Positions 43,028 to 53,575 of a stretch of 64,000 bases of DNA are shown piece by piece (position 1 is the first letter of the stretch; each line of letters opens with the position of its first letter). Source of the DNA: Prostheceraeus crozeri (lineage: Eukaryota > Platyhelminthes > Polycladida > Euryleptidae); the NCBI GenBank assembly GCA_907163375.1, contig CAJQUW010016853.1, positions 62,001 to 126,000 of the forward strand, given 5' to 3'. Below the pieces are notes generated by a model. It saw only the letters and a list, made by a program, of their open reading frames with translations, did no database searches and was not told where the DNA came from. The translations under genes were made by a program, and so were the position numbers.

Positions 43028-45043
43028 CCCTCGGGAGGTTTAAAATTCGCTATTCCATTTCGTGAAAATCTGGGTCCACGTGGACCCAGAAGATTTATTT
43101 TCACAATCAAGCACAATTAGTACAGAAAGTACGAGTCACAGAGTTCGAATGTTCATCACAACAGTGATTCCCACACCGAGCACAGGTTTTTCTCGTTTTC
43201 CGATCTTTCTTCCACCCGCAGAGTTGACATCTGTCTTTTTTTCGTGTTGCTCTCTCAACATCCACCTTTGCTTCGATGATTGGCCGTGGCACGTCTTTTG
43301 ACTCCAAAAATGGCTTGACCAGCTCCTCTCCTAAGCATCGCAGAAATTGTCTTCTTTTGTGAGGCTTGTCTCTTCCCCAATGAGGATCAATTTCGCAATT
43401 CAACACATATGCATTTATCCCACACAAATCCAAGAGGTTGCAAAACACGATTGTGTGCCATCTTTGGCTGATGTATTTCACCGTATATGTCGCCACCATT
43501 TGGTCAGCTTTATCTACACCTCCTTTGGTCGCATTGTAGTCTTTTATCATTTCTGGAACCTTTCGGTCAGTCTGTTGATCAACAACTGGTTCTTGATGGA
43601 AGGTGCTCAAAAGAAGGACACAATCATTTTTCTTGCATTTGTAACTGAGGAGGCATGTTTGATCTTCGAGGTTGAATCGGAAATCTGAAGAGTAAATAGC
43701 ACGGCCCTGTAGATTCTTCATCTGCGGAGGAACTTCTCGTCTGTTTTTCCTCAAAGTTCCTAACAAAGTCATGCCTTTTGAGCGGAGAGAGCGTGCGAGC
43801 TTCAAAGAAGTAAAGAAATTGTCAGTTGTTATGTGTCTTCCAGAATTTTCTAGAGAGCTGGTCAAATCCATGACAACACGTTCTCCAAGTCCGTGATGAC
43901 TGGGATTGTCTTCTTTGCCTGTGTACATTTGTAGATTGTAACAAAAATAATTGTTGGCATCGCACAACAGCCAGAACTTAAGTCCATACCTTGATGGTTT
44001 GCTTGGCATATATTGCTTATATGCACAGCGACGTCTGAAAGGATATAGTTCCTCATCAACGGTAAGAAATGCACCAGGCACATACGATTTTTGACAGTTG
44101 TTCGTGAAACCATCCAAAAGAAGACGAACCGCTGCTAATTTGTCTCGCAGTTGTCGAGCAGCCCTTGTTTCAGGATTGTCAAAACGAAGCATGATACGTA
44201 ACTCTTTGAATCTTGAATGGCTCATTGTTATTTTGAAGATGGGCCTTCCGTGTTCTTTCGACCACAACTCTTCAGTACTCTCCATGTGAGAACGATACAC
44301 GCCGCGTAGATATAACAGGCCAATGAAGGCTAACATTTCTTCCATCGAAGCGTCCGTCCATGCTGCACCTTTGATAGATCTTCCTCGCCGATTTGTCTCT
44401 TTTAGTATTGTCTCCATCATATCGTGATCAAACAAAATTTCCCAGCTATTTATAATAGTATTTGGCGCGCGAATATGCCGCAGAGAGTAACTTGTAAGAC
44501 CTGGTGCTGGTCTAAGCAGATTCTCTCTTCGCTCCCTGCCACGTCTCTGTTCTTGAGGTAGGAGAGAAGTCCATTGCTCTCCATCAGCGGATGAAATATT
44601 CACTTGATTGCCGATTGCTTGGTTAATGGATACGTCGTCATCAGAAGGTGAAATATTGTCACTTTCATCGATATCAGATGAACCAGATGATTCACTGGAG
44701 TCCTCCGTGTCATAGCGTCGCTAAGGATACGGGAAATCCTTATCTGGTTTCACGAATACGGGCCTTTGTTATTTGGAATAGCAGTGACTGAATTTCTGCG
44801 CTATGACGACCGATGAAACGAATCAGTGTGTGGGTCCAGCTGGACCCATAGATTTACTAAAAGGTTTGCGATGTATTGCAATTATTTAAACAACAGCTAA
44901 TACATTTTCACTTGGCAGTTATAATTGACATATCGATACAGATAAAGTCCAGTGATATCAATAATAAATAATGAAAACTTAATAAATAACAGCAAGTGAT
45001 CTGGAAAAATGGGTCCACGTGGACCCAGAAAACCCCCCGAGGG
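43028..45043 (-). mobile_element. piggyBac transposon, 2016 bp, looks complete
   Basis: TTAA duplications at 43024-43027 and 45044-45047. The ends read CCCTCGGGAGGTTT and, reversed, CCCTCGGGGGGTTT. A palindrome GGGTCCACGTGGACCC lies about 40 bases inside the left end and about 20 inside the right end, with a variant GGGTCCAGCTGGACCC near 44827. These would be subterminal transposase-binding sites. The transposase reads leftward. Confidence 0.9.
43107..44720 (-). CDS. piggyBac transposase
   Basis: DDE_Tnp_1_7-type transposase that cuts and pastes at TTAA. Catalytic aspartates: D in FLTVDEELYPF, D in HITTDNFFTSLK, and D in KGGVDKADQM with the usual second D. A C-terminal cysteine-rich zinc domain follows (CQLCGWKK, CARCGNHCCDEH, FCTNC), as in active piggyBac family members. 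The open frame reaches 44720 with an acidic serine-rich start (RYDTEDSSESSGSSDIDESD) but has no ATG ahead of the first stop, so the start may be lost, spliced in or non-AUG. The rest, about 500 codons, is intact. Confidence 0.9.
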   Translation of the reverse strand, partial: RRYDTEDSSESSGSSDIDESDNISPSDDDVSINQAIGNQVNISSADGEQWTSLLPQEQRRGRERRENLLRPAPGLTSYSLRHIRAPNTIINSWEILFDHDMMETILKETNRRGRSIKGAAWTDASMEEMLAFIGLLYLRGVYRSHMESTEELWSKEHGRPIFKITMSHSRFKELRIMLRFDNPETRAARQLRDKLAAVRLLLDGFTNNCQKSYVPGAFLTVDEELYPFRRRCAYKQYMPSKPSRYGLKFWLLCDANNYFCYNLQMYTGKEDNPSHHGLGERVVMDLTSSLENSGRHITTDNFFTSLKLARSLRSKGMTLLGTLRKNRREVPPQMKNLQGRAIYSSDFRFNLEDQTCLLSYKCKKNDCVLLLSTFHQEPVVDQQTDRKVPEMIKDYNATKGGVDKADQMVATYTVKYISQRWHTIVFCNLLDLCGINAYVLNCEIDPHWGRDKPHKRRQFLRCLGEELVKPFLESKDVPRPIIEAKVDVERATRKKDRCQLCGWKKDRKTRKTCARCGNHCCDEHSNSVTRTFCTNCA

Positions 45044-45390
45044 TTAAAAACTGTGACAGTCACGGAACTAAATTATGCAAATTACATGTACATGCAATTG
45101 TTATGCAGGCCTACACCCACATGTACATGTAGATACATGTGCCAATTGCATCAGGTAAGAGGGGGCGTGTGAATTTAGCAGGGACCTCTTTCATCTCGAG
45201 ATCATTTCATGCATGTGCCAACTTGAATTCCTTCCTCAATCCATTCCTGCTCAATTCACGCGTAGCTGCATGTACGTGGGCTGTGGAGGAAAATCCGCAT
45301 TTGTGCAGATTCTACGCACAGTTGGGGCTGTCTGAGGGGTGACACAAGCTGGCACACTCCCAATAAGTGTATTCGGTGGGTTGATGCGAG
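45044..45390. other. non-coding, modules of the inverted repeat pair
   Basis: Contains GTGTGCCAGCTTGTG and GCACAAATGCGGATTTTCCT in minus orientation, modules shared with the 37.1-37.6 kb repeat. Confidence 0.4.
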
Positions 45391-45782
45391 TGGCACACGC
45401 AGTTTTCACAAGTGGTACGGCTAACTTCACATCCGTACCACTTTGAGGTCATTTTGTCCATTTTCTCAGTAACTATTGTGAATTTTGGCGAAGTAGTGGG
45501 TGTTAACACATGCTTTAGACGTGTTATTTTAGACGTCCATGTGGTTGAAAATTCATAAAGATGCGATTTAAGATTTTTTCTGTAAATTGGTACGGCTAAC
45601 TTCACATCCTTACCACCTCGAAGTTTTGATGGACGATTTCTCGCAAACTGCTGCATTATTTTGAAAAATTACTGGTGGCACAAGCTGGCACACTCTAAAA
45701 TTATGTGCAAATGCTGTTTTCGAGAGTGGCACACGCAATTTCGATGTGGTACGGATATTGGTACGGCTAACTTCACACACGT
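45391..45782 (-). repeat. modular repeat, right copy of an inverted pair
   Basis: Inverted copy of 37094-37486; see that entry. Confidence 0.75.
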
Positions 45783-46733
45783 CTTTGACCCCTACCCCCT
45801 TTAGGTTATGAAAATAAAGTTATTTTTGGAATTTTCAAAATTTCGACTTTCTGAAAATATCAGAAAAGCTTCAAATTCTTGATCTTTGACGTTGATATGT
45901 CTAGGAATAGAAGTGAAACTCAGACTCAGCCATTCTTAAGCATAGCTCACAAACGATTCAATTGAAAGACAGGGCCTACTTAATATGAAAACCTAAGTTA
46001 GCTGAAATTTCATTGTCCCTCAAATAAAGGTTTATGGGATTAGGAGCCTTTACTTTAACTGAAGAATTATTGGTATGGTACGTATCTCCAGAGATATGCA
46101 CCGAATAAAAAATCGTTCTCATCAAATCTGTGTAATAATATCAGTGCAACTTTAACAATCAAATTCTGCAAAATCTTTTTCGAGAGCACAATAGTAGATT
46201 GAAACAAAATCTACATAACAAACCTTTTCAAATTAATTCTAAAAACTCTCCTGAGCAGCAGACAATTCTTTGATAAAAAACTAATTAGTAAACTTTCTCA
46301 ACAGCAAACAAAACAAAAACAATTCAAAGTTGAAAACGTGACTAATGTTGCACCTGCTCGTATGTACAGTATATAGGCTGTCGTAATCAGACTCAGAGGA
46401 CGAGATATACATAGTCAATGTCAGAAAACAAGATTTAAACAATAACTAACGACAAGACTTACAAGTTTTGCACATGTGAACGATAAAACATCTCTGAAAT
46501 ATGGGATTTCCTAGGAGCAGATTCTGATAATGAAATCTTCAGTGGCAAAATATTAAAGTACTATACTCATAAACTCTGAAACAAAAATATTCAATGTTCA
46601 AGTGCTCAGCAAAACGCGAGCGATATCCATTTCTATGGATTGCTTCTACAGGCAAACACGTAGATTATTGAGAGCAATAACATTTGGACAGTTCATGCAT
46701 GAAACAACAGAACGCCGAAAAATTGATGTCGGT
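45783..46733. other. non-coding, nothing identified
   Basis: AT-rich, no features supported. Confidence 0.45.
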
Positions 46734-46800
46734 AAAGAGACTCGAACCACCAACCTCGGAAATCTGGGCGGCCACTCTATGAGGCGAGAACATAGCATAG
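46734..46800 (-). repeat. tRNA-like remnant (SINE head)
   Basis: The minus strand has a B box-like GGTTCGAGTCTC after GCCGCCCAGATTTCCGAGG, the anticodon-to-T-arm layout of invertebrate tRNA-derived SINEs. The A box is weak and the T stem does not pair well. Confidence 0.45.
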
Positions 46801-46851
46801 CATGTGGATTACCTGGTTGTTTTAGATATATCGAACTTGCGACAAAATTCA

Positions 46852-47064
46852 GATTGTGATCAATTTTTGGTTGGATTTGTTTGATCAGCAGTACCTCTAC
46901 TCAACTTGATAAATTAATAATCATTTCTACCTTCATACTTTACACTGATCTGGCAAAATATAGAACTGACCGTGCAAAATATGAAAGTACAAGTAATTGA
47001 AAATTTATCATATCACTTCCTTCCTAGATGAGCAGTGATCCAACCAAAAATTTATCACTTTTGC
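46852..47064. mobile_element. small inverted-repeat element (~210 bp)
   Basis: GTGATCAATTTTTGGTTGGA at the left is mirrored by the complement of TCCAACCAAAAATTTATCAC at the right. No coding capacity. Confidence 0.4.
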
Positions 47065-47168
47065 TATTGACTTTATCGGAACATACTTTGTACTGCTTCA
47101 GCGTCTATCAATATTATTGATCACTGCACAAACTGCGAAGCGGATGCATTCCAGAAATGCTAAAATCA

Positions 47169-49424
47169 TTAATTAGTCGTAGTTTTAATGAACACTTTCT
47201 CGACAGAAGTCAAATCTTTCTCCATGACAGCAATACGTTTTCTGGAGAGATTGTCGGTTGCATGGTGGTGTCGCTTCGACCATTCAGCAAGACTAGGAGC
47301 TGGATCCCAAAGATGGGAGGGTGGTCCATTGACTCCTATAAAGAGAAGGGACGAAACGTTCTGTATCGTTAGCACATACCTACTTGAAGTGGAAACCAAG
47401 TTCATCTGGGAAAAGCCTCGTTCCGCCTCGGAGGAACTCACGGGGATCATCATGGCCAGTCCATATATCATTGACTTCTGAATTTGCCCAGGCACTTTAA
47501 TCGGGTTTGACATATATTCGCGGAATGAGGAAATAATTCCTTCCTGAGGAATAAAGAACCTCTCGCAAAGGTGTCGGATTGTGTTTTTACCCTCAAGCCA
47601 GGGAATGTCATAATCTTCAGGCCAGTTTTCCGGGTAGAGAACATCTATCAACTTCAAGCATGGCTCCTGTGTCTCAATCGAGAGTCGTGCGCTCACGTTG
47701 TCGATCAATACATGAATGAAGCGACCATGACTGAAAGATTGGTACTGGGTTCTCCTGGTAAATTCCTTCAAATCAACACCCATGAAAGTTACTTTGTGTT
47801 CACCTTCGGCCTCAACACTGAGATTTTCCTGTATTTTGTCAAACGCATATTGTCCGTTAGCCACGCCAGATTGCATGCTCTTCAGGGCAGAGATCGTCCA
47901 TTTAATTTGCTTGTTTGCCAAATTGATGGTCATAGTCCGATTTTGAAGAGTTTCGCTCAATTCAGCAAGTGCTGCTAAGCAATCTTTGACGAGTGCCAGA
48001 TCTTGAATGAACTCTTTGGTCGTGAGTTTGGAAACTATTCCCGAATACGTGTATCTTTCATTCGATTTCACTATGTCATCCCTCGATAATTCATTGAAAT
48101 GCTTGACCAGGGCGGCATAGTCACTCCATATCGCGTTGACGGTCCGGTACGATGAGGAAACCCATCTCACATCGAACACTTTGCGAATCTTCTTCAGATG
48201 AACATGGAGATTCCTTGCTACATCGTTCAACTGCCGCTGCATCTTCGAGGAATATGAGTAGATATTGTGAAGCTTCGATAGCATAGATTGAATGTGAAAA
48301 ATGCCGTCCACCGCCTTTATTGAGTCAGAGACACTGAGCTCCAGTCTGTGGTTCAAGCAGTGCCATAACGCAATAGATGGAAATTGCTTTTTCAGCTGCG
48401 CTCCTACACCGCTCTGCTTTCCTAGCATCACGGAGGCTCCATCAGTGCACAAGGAAATCAAATGGGAGGACAGGTAGGCGTCATCAAAACCATTGGCTTT
48501 TAGTGATGTCATCAAGCAGTTCAACACAGTGGATGCATTCTGGGCAGGAAGTTCAACCAGTTCTAGAAACACATTCAGTGGAGGATCCTCCGGGGTTATC
48601 TTTGAACGCATGCAAATGATCAGACATGATCGCTTCGATAACGAGATTGATTCGTCAATGATCAATGAGATTCCATTTTTGCTCCCTCTGATCTTCTCAC
48701 AGAGTTGGCGACGCATTGTGCTCGAGATCACTTCAATCATTTTTGTACATGTGTCATGAGAATGCAAATTTCGACCCAAATCTACGCCATTGGTCTCTTG
48801 AAGATCTATCAATGTTTCATAGTCTGTATAGGGCCGATTATTTTTGGCAATGTAGTATGCCGTTCTGAGGCATTTTGTAGTGGTCGCTTTGCTTCGATTT
48901 TCCATTTGTGCCGACAGAGTTCCGATCTGGTCCAATTTCCCTTCCTGCATAATTTTTTGTACAGCGCATTGAGCGTTCGAGTCCCTGTGCCTATACACTT
49001 TGTTTCTTAAATGCTTCTGGCGACTGGCTTTGTCCGCTTTGTCATTTGTGCTGTCGACAGCAGATATTTCGCATGCTGTCCATTCTCTCGATACAAGGAC
49101 ACCTTGCTTACTGTGTGGTCCCAAGTTCGATGTCTTAAAGTCTCTACAGAAACTGCACCCAAGCTTTCCATTCTTGATGATAAGCCATTCGTTAGCTTGC
49201 ATGAAGATGAGTTTCTGTTTGGCTGACCAGGTTTCATCGACATCTCCTTTCTCGTCATTTTCTTGTGTTCTTTCAGTCTCTTGAGACGAGGCCATTGATG
49301 GCAATGATGGCTCCGTATCTGCAGGTAGAGTCGACGTTGGCGAGGATGATAAATCATCACCTGCAGCTTGCTTTCCAAAGAAGTCAAACAAACTTCTTTG
49401 ACGTTTAGCTGGCTTACCATCCAT
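47169..49424 (-). CDS. hAT-family transposase with N-terminal PIP box, intact ORF
   Basis: 751 residues, uninterrupted. Residues 9-16, QRSLFDFF, fit the PCNA-binding PIP box Q-x-x-L-x-x-F-F. A zinc finger follows (C90, C93, H138, H146; TTF/BED-like). The RNase H-like core includes LIIDESISL (D257), LCTDGASVMLGK (D328), LWHCLNHRLEL and VFDVRWVSSS. The hAT C-terminal dimerisation region is IPVSSSEAERGFSQMNLV near residues 660-705. This resembles the KIAA1586/ZNF862-like class. The intact frame and a splice acceptor 11 bases before the ATG raise the possibility of a domesticated host gene, but an intact young transposon is as likely. I found no terminal repeats. Confidence 0.85.
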   Translation of the reverse strand: MDGKPAKRQRSLFDFFGKQAAGDDLSSSPTSTLPADTEPSLPSMASSQETERTQENDEKGDVDETWSAKQKLIFMQANEWLIIKNGKLGCSFCRDFKTSNLGPHSKQGVLVSREWTACEISAVDSTNDKADKASRQKHLRNKVYRHRDSNAQCAVQKIMQEGKLDQIGTLSAQMENRSKATTTKCLRTAYYIAKNNRPYTDYETLIDLQETNGVDLGRNLHSHDTCTKMIEVISSTMRRQLCEKIRGSKNGISLIIDESISLSKRSCLIICMRSKITPEDPPLNVFLELVELPAQNASTVLNCLMTSLKANGFDDAYLSSHLISLCTDGASVMLGKQSGVGAQLKKQFPSIALWHCLNHRLELSVSDSIKAVDGIFHIQSMLSKLHNIYSYSSKMQRQLNDVARNLHVHLKKIRKVFDVRWVSSSYRTVNAIWSDYAALVKHFNELSRDDIVKSNERYTYSGIVSKLTTKEFIQDLALVKDCLAALAELSETLQNRTMTINLANKQIKWTISALKSMQSGVANGQYAFDKIQENLSVEAEGEHKVTFMGVDLKEFTRRTQYQSFSHGRFIHVLIDNVSARLSIETQEPCLKLIDVLYPENWPEDYDIPWLEGKNTIRHLCERFFIPQEGIISSFREYMSNPIKVPGQIQKSMIYGLAMMIPVSSSEAERGFSQMNLVSTSSRYVLTIQNVSSLLFIGVNGPPSHLWDPAPSLAEWSKRHHHATDNLSRKRIAVMEKDLTSVEKVFIKTTTN

Positions 49425-49434
49425 GTAATTGTGC

Positions 49435-49455
49435 CTGCAATGAAAAAAGAAAATA
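49435..49455 (-). other. 3' splice acceptor before the hAT start codon
   Basis: The minus strand reads TTTTCTTTTTTCATTGCAG, then GCACAATTAC and ATG. This is a consensus branch/pyrimidine tract/AG signal and implies at least one upstream, probably untranslated, exon. Confidence 0.55.
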
Positions 49456-50990
49456 TGCTATTATCACAAATGCATTAAACTGTAGTTTTTATACACTTGT
49501 ATATATAGGTAGTATTTCATAGAGCCAAAGATCGACTTAATCAAGTAAATCTACAATGAAAATAGTAGTGGTGGGCATCGATCACAGCAACCCATGCAAA
49601 CAAAAGCACCAACTATGAAATGCCTATAGGTGTCCTTTCAACTCGGTCCGGCCATAAATTCTATAAACTGCAATATTCAAAAATCATCCTCTATCCATAT
49701 CAAAATCAGACTCATATGAGCTTTAATGACGTGTGCCTTATTCCTTGATGTAACAAGTGTGACAGTAAAAAGGTGGAAGAAATCTGACCACCAATATGCA
49801 TCAGGAATCTGGGAAATTTGTAGGCCTATCTGCGCTTTGGCAAGCCTTCCCACCGGTACCGGCCATCTACAAAACATCTGAAAAATGCTGCATGTGCTGC
49901 AGAATTTGTTTCTTACAAGTAATTTGATCTACTTGTACATATGCATGCAGCTTTTACAACATCAATAAATTATCAAAATGGAATATCGTATAAAAGCTTA
50001 TTAACAGAATGCGATTGGGAAAATGACTGACCCTAGTCATCCCACCGGATGAAAAAAAGTAGAATGAAACCATTAAACGAATCAATAATCAACCATGAAT
50101 ACTATCATCTTGTTAACTCAGATATAGCTTCTCTGATCTTCTCTTGATCTCAACACAATCTTATCAAATGAAAAAGATGCGTTGCACATTTTGCAACAAC
50201 AATGTTTTCAAGGGGGTCTAAAAAGCATTGTTTCTTGCAAATTGAAAATGTCAGATTTTTTTACTTCTAAGATGATACGGACGCATCGTTTTTTTATTCA
50301 ACTGAAACAAATAAGTTCTTCAAGTAGTGATGATTCCTCAGATTGCAGTCCCTGGTGCTTATTCCAGGTTAGGTGATCCAATTCACCCCAACTGACCAGG
50401 TGCGCCATAGGGAGGGCTAAGGCTTTCCCACTTTTCAAGAAGCACGCAACAACACTTTTATATTTTTAGAAGCATTGTGGCTAAAGCCTTCCCATATTAT
50501 AAATACTATACCGGTGTCAGACCCTACCACTGCAAAAATGTTTAAATGGAGTGAAGGAAGTATGCCTAGGCCTATCCCGTGTTATAATGCACCCAAACAA
50601 TTTAAAAGGAAGCCTCTGGTTTTAGGCGTTCCTAACTTACAAAAGTGGTTTTACTTGAAGTAAACGAAGGTTTTTATACACGCCTATCTCACAAAAAAAA
50701 TACCAGAGGAGGGCAAGGGCCGGGCTAGGCTTTCGCATTTTATAAAGAATGAAGCCATGAAGGAAATGGTCTTATTATTCCAAGATTCATGCCTCAAAGC
50801 AAATCTTATCAAGTTGATCATTAAGGCTATGCCTTTTCAACTTCACTAAAGCACTTTTATTTTTATAGGCCTCGGCGTATGGAATGAAGGAAATAGGCCT
50901 ATTGCAGTTATCTCACATTAAAACAAATTTGACGGAGGAGAGCTTAATTGCCGCAAGCCGTTGTGACTTTTACCGGTCATTAAGCATTTC
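49456..50990. other. non-coding, degenerate tandem-like phrases
   Basis: From about 50400 to 50990 phrases such as GGGCTAAGGCTTTCCCA, GTGGCTAAAGCCTTCCCA and GGGCTAGGCTTTCGCA recur at irregular spacing of about 70-200 bases. They look like a decayed tandem repeat. No gene seen. Confidence 0.35.
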
Positions 50991-50999
50991 AAAATCGTG

Positions 51000-51715
51000 A
51001 TTGATGTGTCAAATAAAGCAAAAATTGCATTTATCAGAAGAAATTCCAAATATCATACGATGCCACTACCTTGAAGTGCTCGGGGTTACCTTCACTGATC
51101 GGCTAAAAATGGACCAACATTATACGAAATCAGCTTAAGAAATCGAATGGCAGTCTATGCGTTATCAAAATTATTAAAAGCCGAGGAGCAAGCCCCGAAA
51201 CTCTACATCAAGTCTACACTGCTCTCATATTGAATTGCCTTCTGCATGCGGCACACAGCTGGTGGGGGTTCGTAAGTACAACAGAAAGGAAAAGAATTGC
51301 CAATTATGTGGGAAGCTCGCTTCAAATACTGCCAGGCTGCCAGCAAATTGATGTGCGAGGTTCAGTCGAAATATCAGACAAACGGCTGTTTAAGAAAACC
51401 ACGACCAATAGATTCCATGTCCTACACAAGTTTTTGCCTTCGACTACCAACCATAACCGAAACCTTAGACAAAAGAGTCATAGCTTCCAACGCAGTGCAT
51501 TCAACACCAATACCGGCCGGAATTTCATAACTCGAATGCTGCACGCTGACTTCCTCCCGTGACATTGACACCATATCGTTTTTCTTCTTCTCCCGCTCGT
51601 GATCTACCTCCTTCCTTCCCATTGTGACTTGTAACTTCACTGTTCCTTACTGTTAATCGTTATGCGCATGTCATTTCGAAATAGAGCTCTTTTATTATTA
51701 TCATTATTATTTACG
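51000..51715 (+). mobile_element. LINE (CR1-like) 3' fragment
   Basis: The last codons read RLFKKTTTNRFHVLHKFLPS, then NHNRNLRQKSHSFQ and FITRMLHADFLP, the characteristic C-terminus of CR1-type ORF2. The fragment ends at a TTATTATTATCATTATTATT tail (51690-51711). Upstream pieces of the thumb region are out of frame. Confidence 0.7.
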
Positions 51716-51900
51716 AGGGAACATCATCTAATACTCTTTAATAATGCACTTCGTCTTTTATTAACTACTTGTATTGACATGACAAAGGCCCAGCAATGGC
51801 GAAGATGTATAAGAAACTAATTATCAACACCGACACGGACAATCAATACATCAATAACGTTAAAAACTCAACATCAACAACAAAAACCACGTGAAGATAT

Positions 51901-52207
51901 TGTTGCGTTGTCGATAGCTATGTTATTGTTTGCCAATGTTGTTGTTACTGCTTGCTACTGTTGCTATTGTTTGCTGTTGCACTTTTCCATTAAGCCTTGC
52001 GTTACGAACATCTGGCCATGTAATCTGCTGACTGCTAGTGATGACAATTCCAGTGATTATTATGAACTTGTGCATGTGTGACTCTTTCAGACACTTTCAG
52101 TACGTGACCGGAGCTGTTCGTCTTCATGCTGTACACTATACATGCTACATGCTATCTCAGTAATAACATTGCTTAACACTACATTGCTGAGTTCTTACTA
52201 CGCAATA
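51901..52207 (+). repeat. 5' LTR
   Basis: Begins TGTTGCG. The 3' LTR ends CGCAACA, giving a 7-base inverted terminus. 307 bases. Confidence 0.93.
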
Positions 52208-52209
52208 TA

Positions 52210-53310
52210 ATGGCGACGAGGATACCGAATCCAATGATACCAAGTGCCCCAAAATCTACCGATTGGGAATATTTCTCGAGACTATTCAGTAACTATTTGA
52301 CAATAGTTGCAGCAACTGATGATCAGAAGCTACCTCTACTTCTCAACTCCCTTGGACGCGATGGCCTAGCGATTTTTGATGGTCTACCTGAGCCCAAGGC
52401 AAAGTTTGAGGAAGCAGTTACTCAGTTCGACAAACATTTTTCCGGCAAGACTTCAGTTCTATTACGAAGAAAGAGATTCTACGAGTCACGACAGCAACCT
52501 AATGAGACAATAACTGACTTTGCCTGTCGTTTGAGGAGGCTCGGGCGAGAGTGCGACTTCGGGGCAAGCTTGCAGAACATGCTGAGAGACATTCTAGTGA
52601 TCGGAGTGCGAGACGATGTTCTTGGCGAGCGACTACTTGCTGAAGATGCTACAAAATTGAAGTTCGATGACGCACTTACTCGTGGAGAAGCTTTCGAAAG
52701 GGCAAGAGTGGAGCGAAATCAAGCTACTCATGACATTTCTGTATCTACTGTGACAACTACTGGCAGTCATCCTAGGAAGTTTGAGACGCAGCAGAAGAAC
52801 CATCCTTCAAGAATGCGGTTCGATGACAAGATGAAATCAGGACAAACATCTCAACGATCGTGCTACAGATGCGGCTCGAAGCAGCATTTGGCCAATAGTC
52901 CGATGTGTCAGGCGAAGAATGCGACGTGTCGATCCTGCTCAAAACGAGGGCATTACGCCAAGCAGTGTAAGTCAGTGAATTGCATTGCTAATGTTCGTAA
53001 CGTTACTAATGATATTTTTTCTAATGATTTTGAGCATAAGACTGATGTTGAGAGTCCTGATGATGAATTCAATTTATTTAGCTTGTGTTCTATTGATGCA
53101 GATATAATTGATCGTTCATTACTGAATAGATACGTGTTGATTAACGGTGAAAGAGTGAAATGCAAAATTGATACGGGTGCAGACCGCAATTGTTTGGGTA
53201 TGCGATCGCTTTCTAAGAGTTTGAATATTCATGTAGAACCGATAAATGCTCATGCTAAAACTTGGGGTGATGATCGTCTACGTGTATTGGGTAAACTACA
53301 TGTCAGGTAT
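52210..53310 (+). pseudogene. Ty3/gypsy gag and start of protease (part of a broken element)
   Basis: A retrotransposon gag matrix/capsid region (DWEYFSRLFSNYLTIV, FACRLRRLGRECDF) is followed by two CCHC-type zinc knuckles (CYRCGSKQHLANSPMC, then CRSCSKRGHYAKQC). The protease active site CKIDTGADRNCLG follows without an intervening start, so gag and pol appear to be read as one protein. gag would form virus-like particles; the knuckles bind element RNA. Confidence 0.85.
52211..52221 (+). other. primer binding site, tRNA-Ser-like
   Basis: TGGCGACGAGG, three bases after the LTR, is complementary to the 3' end of animal tRNA-Ser(GCT) as I recall it (ending CCTCGTCGCCA). The gag ATG at 52210 overlaps this site. 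Confidence 0.5.
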
Positions 53311-53311
53311 C

Positions 53312-53575
53312 GTATAATAATAATAATGAACTTTATTTATCCTCGGAGCATTTTAGGAAGAATCCTATTTACAAAATGGCCGAGCAACGCTCTCACACAA
53401 AAAATATCAATATAAGAAGATCAGTTGGTAACAAAACAATGAAAAAGATTATGAAAGTTAACTCGTTACAAATTTAAAATAATGACCAAAGCACAAATGC
53501 TTGAATGACCTAAGAGTTTGTGATTGTCTTATGGTAGCAGGAAGTTCATTGTATATGGATGGATCACGGACGGCG
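53312..53575 (-). mobile_element. LINE 3' tail inserted into the gypsy protease region
   Basis: (ATA)n followed by ATGAACTTTATTTATCC, in the style of the 3' end of LINEs here in minus orientation, lies between two parts of the gypsy coding region. It is flanked by a short shared CGTATAAT. No LINE protein is included. Confidence 0.5.

Noticed and set aside
37094-45782. Inverted pair as terminal repeats of a single 8.7-kb element
   Set aside because: Modules outside the shared core are in different order at the two sides, no target duplication is seen, and a probable host exon, a LINE, a hAT MITE and a complete piggyBac lie between.
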